Shown: piece by piece, positions 26,744 through 35,177 of the stretch
Layout of the letters: every line of letters starts with the position of its first letter
Position numbering within the stretch: position 1 is the first letter of the stretch
Source: Streptomyces griseoviridis
GTDB taxonomy: Bacteria; Actinomycetota; Actinomycetes; Streptomycetales; Streptomycetaceae
NCBI GenBank assembly: GCA_014649155.1
Contig: BMSM01000008.1
Coordinates: 240,922-304,921 of the forward strand
DNA length: 64,000 nt
Reading direction: 5' to 3'
The notes under the pieces: generated by a model
Databases searched by the model: none
What the model was told of the DNA's origin: nothing
The model's input: the letters and a program-made list of their open reading frames with translations, nothing else
Translations under genes and position numbers: made by a program

Positions 26744-27629
26744 CCGTCACCCTCCTGAGTTCCTGGGCCGTCAGAGGCGCAGCCAGAGCCTTGGCCGCAT
26801 CATCCCAGTGTTCACGGGTACTCGCGGAAGTCAGGACGACATCGAGGCCAGGGCACGAGCCAGCGGCCAGCAGGGCAGCGGCTGCCGTCGACAAGCCAGG
26901 GCGGATGATGTCCACCAGTTCGGGTGTCATGGCATCGAGGAGGGCGCCCCCGTGCAGGGGCGCGGAGCCGAAGGTGATCAGCCCTGCGTCCTTCGCCTGC
27001 ATCAGTGGTCCGCCACCGTTCAGAGCCTGCGTGATCGGGGCATCCATGATCAGGCTGATGGGCATCTGCAAGCCCGTGAAGTGGTGCTCGGCTGAACCCG
27101 CCGCCTGCCGGGCGAGCGTGAGCAGCTCGGGAACGCTGAAGGCTCCGGAGGTCAGGCCCGACCATGTGGCGACGCCGTACCCGCCGATCCTGCCCGCATG
27201 GGCGAACTCCTCCAGCGCCATGAAGGCTTCCCGCACATGCCCATGCAGATCGGCACGGTCAAGGCCCTGGCCGTCGTGCTCCGGGTTGTGCACGAACACC
27301 AGGTCCACGCGCCCGAGCGTGGCCAACGAACGCTCCGTCTGCCAGCGGGCAAAGCCCCGCTCAAGGCTGTGCCTACCGGCTGCCTCCTCCCGGGTGAGCA
27401 CGCCGTCAGCCAGTGCGGTGCGGCCCTGTTCCGCTGTGAAGAACCCCGCCTTCGTGGCTACCCGCACGGTCTGGTACTCCCTGAGAAGCGGGCGCAGCTC
27501 CTCGTGTGCCCGACCGTGGGCGTAGTTGGGTGCCGTGTCCACCCAGGGGCTACCGGCAGCCAGGGCGATGCGTGCCGCCTGACCGACAGCACGCACGCGG
27601 TATGTCCCCAGGGAGAGCGCGGCGGTCAC
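26724..27629 (-). CDS. Aldo/keto reductase family protein
   Basis: A 301-residue protein. The start is GTG 27629 overlapping the oxygenase stop (GTGA); the longer upstream reading is out of frame with any homology. AKR features are WVDTAPNY (the family Asp and Tyr), ATKAGFF with the active-site Lys, DLVFVHNPEHD with the His, GGYGVATWSG and ITFGSAPLHGG. It is probably an NADPH-dependent carbonyl reductase, or an AKR-fold protein of other function. It is tightly coupled to the JmjC/cupin gene upstream and overlaps the kinase downstream, so all three probably act in one pathway. Confidence 0.82.
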   Translation of the reverse strand: MTAALSLGTYRVRAVGQAARIALAAGSPWVDTAPNYAHGRAHEELRPLLREYQTVRVATKAGFFTAEQGRTALADGVLTREEAAGRHSLERGFARWQTERSLATLGRVDLVFVHNPEHDGQGLDRADLHGHVREAFMALEEFAHAGRIGGYGVATWSGLTSGAFSVPELLTLARQAAGSAEHHFTGLQMPISLIMDAPITQALNGGGPLMQAKDAGLITFGSAPLHGGALLDAMTPELVDIIRPGLSTAAAALLAAGSCPGLDVVLTSASTREHWDDAAKALAAPLTAQELRRVTDELTSE

Positions 27630-28813
27630 AGCGCCGTCCCCACGACTGCGACGGCGTGGCCGTCGATGAGAACGGAGACCAGTTCGGCTACGTCCTTGAC
27701 CTCCAGTCCGGCGGAGTCGGCCATCTCGCCCAGCGTGGTCGGCTGGTTGGTCAGCAGCGTGCCCAGTGCGGGAGCGGCGGACTCGGCGAAATCCCACGCG
27801 GTACCGGCCGCCGAGAAGGTGACCGTGCCCTCTGCCGGGTTCGTCGTCAGGCGGCCCCTCGGAGCGGTCAGCTTGACCGTGATCTCCCCTCGTGCGGGGA
27901 GTCCGTCCACGTAGGGCAGGGATGGGATCGCGTGGCCCAGGTCGGTCGTGTCGATCGACTCCGCCCACCGCTCCACAAGGCGCGGGTCCGCCATCATGTC
28001 GGCCACCTCACGGCGCAGCGCGTCGGTGAAGTCCGCTTGTTCCGCCAGCGAACCGAAGCGTGGGATGTCCCTGCGGAGCGCGAGGGACGCCCGGAGCTGA
28101 TCCACGACCCAGAGCATCAGGTCAGCACCCGTGTGCGTGACCGTGCCGAAGGTGAGGTGAAGGGATTCCGTCCCCTGGTCAGCGGTGACCGCGTGCCACC
28201 AGCCGCGCGGCAGGTAGAGCACGTCCCCCGGGGACAGAACGAGGTCCGCCACGGGGTCGCCCTCCGGCTCCTCCGGCGACTCCACGTCCCGGAAAGTGGG
28301 CGCCTCGCGGGTCATCCCCCACAGCCGCCACCGCTTCGAGCCATGCAATTGGACCACCACCACGTCGTGGTCGTCCCAGTGCCGGCCGAAGCCCTCCCGC
28401 TCGGTCCATGAGGCGTACACGTTGGCCTGCACGGAAGTCCCGAGGAAGCGAGCCAGCCCCTCCGCAGCCGCCCTCACAGGGGGGTGGATCTTCTCCACCG
28501 CGTCGAGGACTAGCGACGCCCCGTCCCTGAGCTGAGCGTGGAAGTCGGACGGTTGGATGCGGGACCAGGTGACCGCTCGGCGGTTCGTGGTGGGGATGGC
28601 GTAGCGGTGGAGCGGGACCATCTCGCCGTCGACCGAGAGGCGCAACCGGGGCGGCTCCAGCCGCTGTGTGGCGATGATTCGGTTCAGGTCGTCCCAGGAG
28701 AACAGGCCCGCCGTGTCGGCGGCTCCGGGGATGTGTGCGTAGGAGCGGTGGTATGTCTGGGCGAGGAACTTGTCCCCGCCCAGACGCCCCGCCCACGAGG
28801 CTGCATCAAGCAA
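27626..28813 (-). CDS. JmjC/cupin-type Fe(II)/2-oxoglutarate oxygenase
   Basis: A 395-residue protein starting at TTG 28813, 14 bases after the small-peptide stop. The iron triad is visible as H145-W-D147 in FGRHWDDHD and H207 in LPRGWWHAV, in a Cupin_4/ribosomal-oxygenase-like layout (QLHGSKRWRLW, LSPGDVLYLPRGWWH). The C-terminal 150 residues resemble the dimerisation and winged-helix part of that family (TLGEMADSAGLEVKDVAELV). Relatives hydroxylate His or Arg side chains of proteins. Here the gene directly after a 45-codon peptide suggests that the peptide is the substrate, which is inference. Confidence 0.83.
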   Translation of the reverse strand: MLDAASWAGRLGGDKFLAQTYHRSYAHIPGAADTAGLFSWDDLNRIIATQRLEPPRLRLSVDGEMVPLHRYAIPTTNRRAVTWSRIQPSDFHAQLRDGASLVLDAVEKIHPPVRAAAEGLARFLGTSVQANVYASWTEREGFGRHWDDHDVVVVQLHGSKRWRLWGMTREAPTFRDVESPEEPEGDPVADLVLSPGDVLYLPRGWWHAVTADQGTESLHLTFGTVTHTGADLMLWVVDQLRASLALRRDIPRFGSLAEQADFTDALRREVADMMADPRLVERWAESIDTTDLGHAIPSLPYVDGLPARGEITVKLTAPRGRLTTNPAEGTVTFSAAGTAWDFAESAAPALGTLLTNQPTTLGEMADSAGLEVKDVAELVSVLIDGHAVAVVGTAL

Positions 28814-28827
28814 CGTGGGCGCCCCCG

Positions 28828-28965
28828 TCAGTCGTTGCCGTCGGAACGGCCACCGCTGACGTCCGACTCCTGCTCGGCACGAGTGCGCGCGGCCACGATC
28901 TTCCGCTTCGCGATGAGCAGGCCACCCCCCTCGGGGGCCACGGAACCGGTGTTCTCTTCCACCAT
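28828..28965 (-). CDS. 45-residue peptide, candidate RiPP precursor
   Basis: ATG 28965 has a GAGAGG ribosome site (about 28974-28979) and the frame ends 14 bases before the JmjC gene. The peptide begins MVEENTGSVAPEGGGLL and continues with a basic stretch (AKRK, AARTR) and an Asp/Ser/Gly-rich tail ending SDGND. It has no known domain. The size, the position before a peptide-hydroxylase-like enzyme and the polar tail fit a RiPP precursor or another modified peptide. The same frame is open upstream to 29166, so it could also be the C-terminus of that longer product. Confidence 0.45.
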   Translation of the reverse strand: MVEENTGSVAPEGGGLLIAKRKIVAARTRAEQESDVSGGRSDGND

Positions 28966-29166
28966 CGGACTACCTCTCTTATCTCGGGGACTCCCGCCTG
29001 GGATCAGGCGGGAAGCAAAGGGGGACAGCGGCGGGTCCGGCGGATACCGGGCCGCCAGGGCTCCGGCGAGAACCAGGGCACAGCCGCCGAGGATCACGGT
29101 CAGGTACAACGGCCCCGCGTACCGCCCGAGGTGGTGCAGCACCCGGCAGCCCAGGCCATGCCTCAC
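28828..29166 (-). CDS. Small membrane protein, in frame with the peptide
   Basis: GTG 29166 overlaps the stop of the preceding small gene (GTGA), which supports initiation here. The N-terminus holds one transmembrane helix (LYLTVILGGCALVLAGALAA, about residues 19-38). The frame then runs without a stop through a 7-bp hairpin (28993-29012) into the 45-residue peptide, 112 residues in all. Either one membrane-anchored protein is made, or the peptide is also made alone from the internal ATG 28965. I recognise no family. Confidence 0.4.
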   Translation of the reverse strand: MRHGLGCRVLHHLGRYAGPLYLTVILGGCALVLAGALAARYPPDPPLSPFASRLIPGGSPRDKRGSPMVEENTGSVAPEGGGLLIAKRKIVAARTRAEQESDVSGGRSDGND

Positions 29167-29405
29167 GCGGTCTTCGGCTCCGCCGCGACAGGGCGGGGAT
29201 CACTCACAGACGGTGAGCTGCGGCCCGTGCACCGAGGGCACCCGCAGGGCGGGTACTTGGTCGGTGAACCCAAGATCACTGCGTTGCGCGGGTCCACCTG
29301 CACCTCACGAACCGGGCCGTACGTCGCGCCGCCGTCGTATGACACCCGCAGGGTCATGCGTCCGCCGTTGCGGTTTCTCGTTTCGTCTCGCTCGGTCGCC
29401 GCCAT
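29163..29405 (-). CDS. Small Streptomyces protein with CxC-x2-C motif
   Basis: About 80 residues from ATG 29405; an internal ATG at 29357 (MTLRVSYDGG) is an equally plausible start. Visible segments are LRVSYDGGATYGPVREV and PPCGCPRCTG, a possible metal-binding knuckle. I have the impression of similar short proteins beside XRE regulators in Streptomyces, but I cannot name a family. The stop overlaps the start of the membrane protein gene (GTGA). Confidence 0.55.
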   Translation of the reverse strand: MAATERDETRNRNGGRMTLRVSYDGGATYGPVREVQVDPRNAVILGSPTKYPPCGCPRCTGRSSPSVSDPRPVAAEPKTA

Positions 29406-29467
29406 GGGGGAAATCATTGACCTGGAGAGCGGGGGCTGTGCAGTTCTTTCCCGTCATGGACTAAAGA

Positions 29468-30301
29468 TCATGAACGGCAAGCGGCAGACCACTCGGCCAA
29501 CAAGGCTCGCGCTTCCTCCCCGAACAATGCGTAACCCTCCAGCGTGGAGAACAGCTCCAAGTGCATTTCGATGTCTCTTGGATCTCTCAGGATCACGACA
29601 CCGGTCGTGTTCTCCACAGTGGCCAGCGTATTGTCATAGACGGTGAAGGTATCCATCGGAGCCATGGGCTTGTGTCCCGCGATTGGGATGACACCGATCT
29701 TCACGTTCGTAAGGTGAGTCAGTGAGGCCAGTCGGTCAATCTGCATCGCCATCGCAGCCGGTGGCAGGAGCGGCCACCTCACGGCTTGCTCGGTCAGGAT
29801 GAAGGTAAACCGCTTGTTCGTGTCGTAAAGAACCTCTTGCCGTTCCAGCTTCCTCGCGATCGTCTTAGTGACATCGGCCGGGGAATGGGCAAGGCTGGCC
29901 CGGATGTACTCAGGGGTGGACAGTAGTCCCGTAATCATCGAGAGCAGGAAGAAGCGGAATTCCGTAGACGAGGATTCGAGCGCTGCAAGTTCAGTCTGCT
30001 TCTTCTCCAGGCCCCTACGGCGCAGCGAGCGCAGGTCTTGCCATTCGGTGTTGGCCAGCCGCGCGAGGGCGATGACCTCCTCGATGACCTCGGGCGGAGC
30101 CACGACAGCCCGGAGGATTCTTTCCAGGTCCAGCAGGCTCGGTTGGGCTTTCCCGTTCTCGATCCGGCTGATCTTCGATTGGGACATGTTGCAACGCCGA
30201 GCGAGCCGGTCCCCAGTGAGGCCGGCTCGCTTGCGTAGTTCTTTCAGCAGGGCCGCCAGCTCCTGTTTTGGCTGCCCCAACTGCTCAGGGTCGAACGTCA
30301 C
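29468..30301 (-). CDS. XRE-family regulator (DUF5753 type)
   Basis: A 277-residue protein starting at GTG 30301, which overlaps the DUF6879 stop (GTGA); an 18-residue longer reading is unsupported. The N-terminal helix-turn-helix reads LLKELRKRAGLTGDRLARRC, then NMSQSKISRIENGKAQPS. The C-terminal DUF5753 region has the expected LLSTPEYIRASL, FTFILTEQAVRW and FTVYDNTLATVENTTG. It is a DNA-binding regulator of the Scr1/antitoxin-like class. With DUF6879 and the 69-residue gene it forms an upstream regulatory unit of the peptide-oxygenase operon, and it may bind the tandem repeats at 31070-31098. Confidence 0.88.
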   Translation of the reverse strand: MTFDPEQLGQPKQELAALLKELRKRAGLTGDRLARRCNMSQSKISRIENGKAQPSLLDLERILRAVVAPPEVIEEVIALARLANTEWQDLRSLRRRGLEKKQTELAALESSSTEFRFFLLSMITGLLSTPEYIRASLAHSPADVTKTIARKLERQEVLYDTNKRFTFILTEQAVRWPLLPPAAMAMQIDRLASLTHLTNVKIGVIPIAGHKPMAPMDTFTVYDNTLATVENTTGVVILRDPRDIEMHLELFSTLEGYALFGEEARALLAEWSAACRS

Positions 30302-30810
30302 CTGCTCACGTACTCCAGGAATGGAACCGACTCGGCAACAGCAATTCGCTTCCACTGCCGGTACGGCTCGGGATCGCCCTCGTGCAGCTCCCGGTTTATC
30401 TGCGTCCCGTCCGCCCGGTAGTTCATCAGGACCACCTTGGACTCATCGAACATCCAGAAATCCTGAGCCGGAAGTCGCGGGTTCTCCCGGTCGGTGAGGT
30501 CGAGGATGCGGATATCCTCGCCCACCTTCACGTGGTGCCGGTAGTAATACTCGAACTCGAACCGAAGGTAGTCCGAGAGCGGGCGGGTCACGACGTGCAC
30601 CCTGCCGACACTCTTTCCTTCCGAGGTCCATTGCCGAACCTCGTCCATCCATGCCGACGTGTAATCGTCAGGGGATTTCTCCCCGGCGAGGAAGCGCTTC
30701 AGCTTCTCCGCTTCCTGGGGCATGGTGTATGCGGGCAGCGTTTCCAGCCGCCACGCCTCACGCTCCATGGAATCGAAGCAGTCATTCCACGCGTCACCAT
30801 CCAAGTGCAC
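30298..30810 (-). CDS. DUF6879 family protein
   Basis: A 170-residue protein starting at GTG 30810, which lies inside the end of the preceding 69-residue gene. Family features are FLAGEKSPDDY, GRVHVVTRPLSDYLRFEF, GEDIRILD and QDFWMFDESKVVLMNY. DUF6879 proteins are the usual partner of XRE-DUF5753 regulators in Streptomyces, playing the position that DUF397 has elsewhere. Biochemical function is not established. Stop and start overlap with the XRE gene, so the pair is translationally coupled. Confidence 0.82.
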   Translation of the reverse strand: MHLDGDAWNDCFDSMEREAWRLETLPAYTMPQEAEKLKRFLAGEKSPDDYTSAWMDEVRQWTSEGKSVGRVHVVTRPLSDYLRFEFEYYYRHHVKVGEDIRILDLTDRENPRLPAQDFWMFDESKVVLMNYRADGTQINRELHEGDPEPYRQWKRIAVAESVPFLEYVSR

Positions 30811-31003
30811 GGAATGCCTCCCTGAGAACCGCCTCGGGGATTTCCACGAGCCCTTCCCCGGAGGGCGGGGTGAAGGCGTCGGACACGTCGCCCTGCACCA
30901 CGAACGACCCGGTAGCCGTGCGGTACACGTTCGGGCAGTCCTTCTCTCCGCACTCGCCGTTGCCGTTGCCCGTGAGCCGGGTGAGCGCCGAACGTTCGGA
31001 CAT
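30794..31003 (-). CDS. 69-residue hypothetical protein
   Basis: Starts at ATG 31003. It contains a paired-cysteine segment (GECGEKDCPNVYRT) followed by GSFVVQGDVSDAF and LVEIPEAVLREA. I recognise no domain. A small protein of this type in front of DUF6879 and XRE genes is a common arrangement in Streptomyces. It is the first gene of the minus-strand run, so its upstream region (31004-31100) carries the likely promoter and operator. Confidence 0.7.
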   Translation of the reverse strand: MSERSALTRLTGNGNGECGEKDCPNVYRTATGSFVVQGDVSDAFTPPSGEGLVEIPEAVLREAFRALGW

Positions 31004-31069
31004 GCCAAACCCCCTTGCCCTGGCCCCGTTCGGGCCGCCTGCCCAACGACACTAGAGGGGGCGGTGTCA

Positions 31070-31098
31070 CGCGTCTATGCGTGAACGCGACTATGCGT
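31070..31098. promoter_or_regulatory. Tandem 13-bp operator-like repeats
   Basis: Two copies of CGCGwCTATGCGT lie at 31070-31082 and 31086-31098 with a 3-base spacer (16-base period, one mismatch), 67 bases before the 69-residue gene. Spacing of one and a half helical turns and the location suggest a binding site for the XRE regulator of this operon. Confidence 0.5.
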
Positions 31099-31230
31099 GT
31101 CCTTGCATAAACAGGGCGGTGACCGCCCGGCCCGCCCCCGGTACGCGGTCGCGCATGTGCCCGTGCAGACCGGGCGTAGCCCGTGGCGCCGTCCGGGAAG
31201 CCTGACCAGGGACGGACGCCTTGGAGGAGG

Positions 31231-31248
31231 GTTGGTCACGTGACCAAC
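31231..31248. promoter_or_regulatory. 18-bp perfect palindrome with extra half-site
   Basis: GTTGGTCACGTGACCAAC is perfectly self-complementary, and a further half-site TGACCAAC follows at 31252-31259. Such an array looks like an operator for a dimeric regulator or a recombinase arm site. No gene starts immediately beside it. Confidence 0.45.
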
Positions 31249-31379
31249 GCATGACCAACAGGGGCCCGAGAAGGCCTGAAACAGCAGGAAAGAACAGGAG
31301 AAACGCCCGCCGAAAGCAAGCCTGTCGACGGGTGTTTCCCCAGGTCAGAGCGGTTGGGGGCTGGTGCCCGAGAGCAGAG

Positions 31380-31403
31380 TTCAAGTCCCCCCTCGGACAC
31401 CAG
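31380..31403 (+). tRNA. Truncated tRNA 3' end (possible attachment-site remnant)
   Basis: GTTCAAGTCC looks like a T-loop, and CTCGGACACCA like a 3' acceptor strand ending in CCA, directly before a terminator. The 5' partner sequences (acceptor GTCCGAG and a T-stem partner) are absent upstream, so this is not a functional gene. It is probably the core of an att site left by an integrative element. The tRNA species cannot be told. Confidence 0.4.
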
Positions 31404-31407
31404 CGGA

Positions 31408-31440
31408 GACCCCAGTCGATCTGGGGGTCTTTCTGTTTCT
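31408..31440 (+). terminator. Intrinsic terminator after the tRNA remnant
   Basis: AGACCCCAG and CTGGGGGTCT pair around TCGAT, followed by TTTCTGTTTCT. It is nearly the same as the terminator at 25714, including the CACCAGC(A/G)GAGACCCCAG lead-in. Confidence 0.75.
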
Positions 31441-31924
31441 ACGGGTGTGACGCGGCCGTCCCCCGCCCCAGCCGCGTCCCGTCACCCATGACGACCCTGC
31501 CGCGCGGTTCCGGTGTGCCGCGCCAGGCGAGGACACTCTTCGGCACCACGCACAGGCACAGGCAGGCACCTTCCTCCGCGCGCGGGTCCCCGCCGAGCCT
31601 GGCGGCGAACGCCTCGGCCGCGGCCGCGGGCACGTCCTCGTCCGGAAAGCATTCCGCCTCACCCTGGAGGAGCACCCCGTCGAAGGTGTCCGGCAGCGCC
31701 AGGCGGACGCGCGGCTCCACGCGGACGTTCCGCGCGGTCGCGGAAGCGGCACCGGTGCACATCCACGCCGCCCGTCCGTCCCACCGGAACCACAGCGTCA
31801 CCTGGTGCGGCCCGTGCCGGGGATACGCCGTCGACACCCACATGTCCTTCTCGGTGACGAGTATTTCCGGAGTGTCACGCCTGCGCTGTGCCGCCCGGCG
31901 GCGGACGGTCCCATCGGCCCGCAT
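31439..31924 (-). CDS. Pyridoxamine 5'-phosphate oxidase-like (FMN split-barrel) protein
   Basis: About 161 residues from ATG 31924; the start is uncertain because no clear ribosome site is visible and the frame is open further upstream. The split-barrel pattern reads EILVTEKDMWVSTAYP, HQVTLWFRWDGRAAWMCT, then a central segment RNVRVEPRVRLALP typical of PPOX proteins. Members bind flavin or F420 and reduce varied substrates. It is divergent from the methyltransferase gene, with which its upstream end overlaps little or not at all. Confidence 0.65.
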   Translation of the reverse strand: MRADGTVRRRAAQRRRDTPEILVTEKDMWVSTAYPRHGPHQVTLWFRWDGRAAWMCTGAASATARNVRVEPRVRLALPDTFDGVLLQGEAECFPDEDVPAAAAEAFAARLGGDPRAEEGACLCLCVVPKSVLAWRGTPEPRGRVVMGDGTRLGRGTAASHP

Positions 31925-32072
31925 GGGGGCCGACCACCACCGGCAGCCGCACCGCGCGCATGAGGCGAAGGACCTGCGCCCGGCGGCCGAGGAACTCCCC
32001 GGCCGCCGACCCGGGACGGCCGGTCCCCGCGTCGTGTTGACCATTCCCGGCGGGCAGTGGTGGAGTCGGCGC

Positions 32073-32813
32073 GTGGACAGCATCTCCGCCAACCGGCGGC
32101 TCTGGAACCGGATCAGCAGCGCCTACCAGCAGGAGCACGACCCGCAGATCGGCGCCGCGCCCCGGCTGTGGGGCATGTACTCCCTCCCCGACGCGCACCT
32201 GCGCGCCCTGGGCGACGTCGCCGGCGAACGCGTCCTCGAACTCGGCTGCGGGGCGGGACAGTGGTCCAGGGCGCTCGCCGCCGAGGGCGCCGCCGTGGTC
32301 GGACTCGACCTGTCCGAGGCCCAGCTCGCCGCGGCGGCCGGCGCGATGGGAGCGGTCCGCTACCCGCTGGTTCAGGGCGCCGCCGAACACCTCCCCTTCG
32401 CCGACGGCAGCTTCGACCTGGTCTTCTGCGATTTCGGCGGGCTCAGCTGGGCGCCCCCGCACCTGGCCGTCCCGCAGGCCGCGCGCGTCCTCGGCCGGGG
32501 CGGGCGACTGGTGTTCAACGTCGCCAGCCCCTGGTTCGAAGCCTGCTACGACGAAGCCGCCGCCCGCGTGACCACGACGCTGCGGCAGGACTACTTCGGC
32601 CACCACACCATCGCCGAAGGCGACGGCGCGACCAGCTACCAGCTCACCTACGGCGACTGGGTGAGGGTCCTGCGCGGCGCGGGTCTCGTCATCGACGACC
32701 TCATCGAGCCGCGGCCCGGCCCCGGAACACCCAACGGCTACAACGAGACCGACCCGCCCGACTGGGCGCACCGCTGGCCGGCGGAGCTGCTCTGGGTGAC
32801 CCACAAACCGTGA
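32073..32813 (+). CDS. Class I SAM-dependent methyltransferase
   Basis: A 246-residue protein. GTG 32073 has GGAG 9-12 bases upstream; an upstream in-frame GTG (about 32034) would add 13 residues. Motif I VLELGCGAGQWSRAL, motif II VVGLDLSEAQL, motif post-II AEHLPFADGSFDLVFCDFGG and motif III ARVLGRGGRLVFNV are all clear, as in the Methyltransf_11 family. The substrate cannot be inferred from the neighbours. A shared hairpin terminator follows. Confidence 0.85.
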   Translation: MDSISANRRLWNRISSAYQQEHDPQIGAAPRLWGMYSLPDAHLRALGDVAGERVLELGCGAGQWSRALAAEGAAVVGLDLSEAQLAAAAGAMGAVRYPLVQGAAEHLPFADGSFDLVFCDFGGLSWAPPHLAVPQAARVLGRGGRLVFNVASPWFEACYDEAAARVTTTLRQDYFGHHTIAEGDGATSYQLTYGDWVRVLRGAGLVIDDLIEPRPGPGTPNGYNETDPPDWAHRWPAELLWVTHKP

Positions 32814-32873
32814 GCCCCGCCGCCCGAGTCGCGCGGGCGTCCCCTCCCCGGACACGACCCGGGAAAACAGAAA

Positions 32874-32908
32874 CCCGCCCGGTCCGACGGGGGAACAGAC
32901 CGGGCGGG
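32874..32908. terminator. Hairpin after the methyltransferase gene
   Basis: CCCGCCCGGTC (32874-32884) pairs perfectly with 32898-32908 around a 13-base loop. It lies between convergent genes and probably serves both the methyltransferase and the GH55-like gene. Confidence 0.75.
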
Positions 32909-33050
32909 AGCTCTCAACTCACCCTGCCGAGCTTACGGCAGGCGGCGGCGGCGCGGGTGCGCCGAGCGGCTTCCGTGGCGAAGTTGTCCGAATCACGATC
33001 TTCGAAGCCCGCCGCGCCACGGCTCGGGACGGCGCCGCCGCGCCCATGGA

Positions 33051-34862
<1,812 letters not shown>

Positions 34863-34926
34863 GGGGCGGCTCTCCTGTCGGGGACGTTCCGGGACGAACG
34901 GCGGGGACCCGTGCGGAAAGCGAACG

Positions 34927-34958
34927 CCGGTGCCCGCGAGGGGAGTCGCGGGCACCGG
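34927..34958 (-). other. 13-bp perfect hairpin in the GH55 gene leader
   Basis: Arms 34927-34939 and 34946-34958 (left arm CCGGTGCCCGCGA) are fully complementary around a GGGGAG loop. It begins 65 bases upstream of the GH55 start on its transcript and could be a leader attenuator or a terminator for transcription from the other side. Confidence 0.55.
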
Positions 34959-34996
34959 TCGTCCGGGTCCGTTCAGGAAGTGAACGTGAGGGAACG

Positions 34997-35010
34997 GGGG
35001 AGCGCTCTCT
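34997..35010. promoter_or_regulatory. CebR/LacI-type operator-like palindrome
   Basis: GGGGAGCGCTCTCT matches the CebR consensus TGGGAGCGCTCCCA at 11 of 14 positions, with the central GGGAGCGCTC intact. CebR-like LacI regulators control beta-glucoside and glucan uptake genes in Streptomyces. No LacI gene is in the window. Confidence 0.55.
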
Positions 35011-35086
35011 CGGCGAGGAATGCTTCTGCCATCCGAACGCGGGCGTCAAGGGGTGGGACGGAGTTCGACGAGAGCCGCGCAAACCC

Positions 35087-35115
35087 TTGACGGACCCCTC
35101 TCCCAGGGTTTAACT
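35087..35115 (+). promoter_or_regulatory. Promoter of the beta-glucan transporter operon
   Basis: TTGACG (35087-35092), a 17-base spacer and TTAACT (35110-35115) form a good sigma-70-type (HrdB) promoter 62 bases ahead of the lipoprotein start and about 77 bases downstream of the CebR-like site. Confidence 0.55.
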
Positions 35116-35177
35116 CACGTCCTAAATTAAGTCGTGACCGACAGATCCCCGGCACGATCGAAGGGACACCAAGAGCC

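Larger units (their letters stand above)
31099..31438. other. Non-coding island end with palindrome, tRNA remnant and terminator
   Basis: About 340 bases without a supported gene. They hold an 18-bp palindrome (31231-31248), a truncated tRNA 3' end (31380-31403) and an intrinsic terminator (31408-31440). Integrase genes often end next to such a site, but no integrase is present. Confidence 0.5.
34863..35177. promoter_or_regulatory. Divergent control region of the beta-glucan locus
   Basis: 315 bases between the GH55-like gene and the transporter operon. It holds a 13-bp hairpin in the GH55 leader (34927-34958), an inverted repeat GTTCA-ggaag-TGAAC (34971-34985), the CebR-like palindrome (34997-35010) and a -35/-10 pair for the plus strand (35087-35115). 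An AT-rich segment around 35118-35135 also contains the dyad TCACG-N14-CGTGA. Confidence 0.65.

Noticed and set aside
31320..31403. An intact tRNA gene ending at 31403
   Set aside because: No 5' acceptor strand matching CTCGGAC and no T-stem partner; only the 3' part is present.
31439..32092. The 217-residue reading of the PPOX gene
   Set aside because: The first about 56 residues are Arg/Pro/Ser-rich without homology and overlap the methyltransferase start region, so a later ATG (31924) is preferred.
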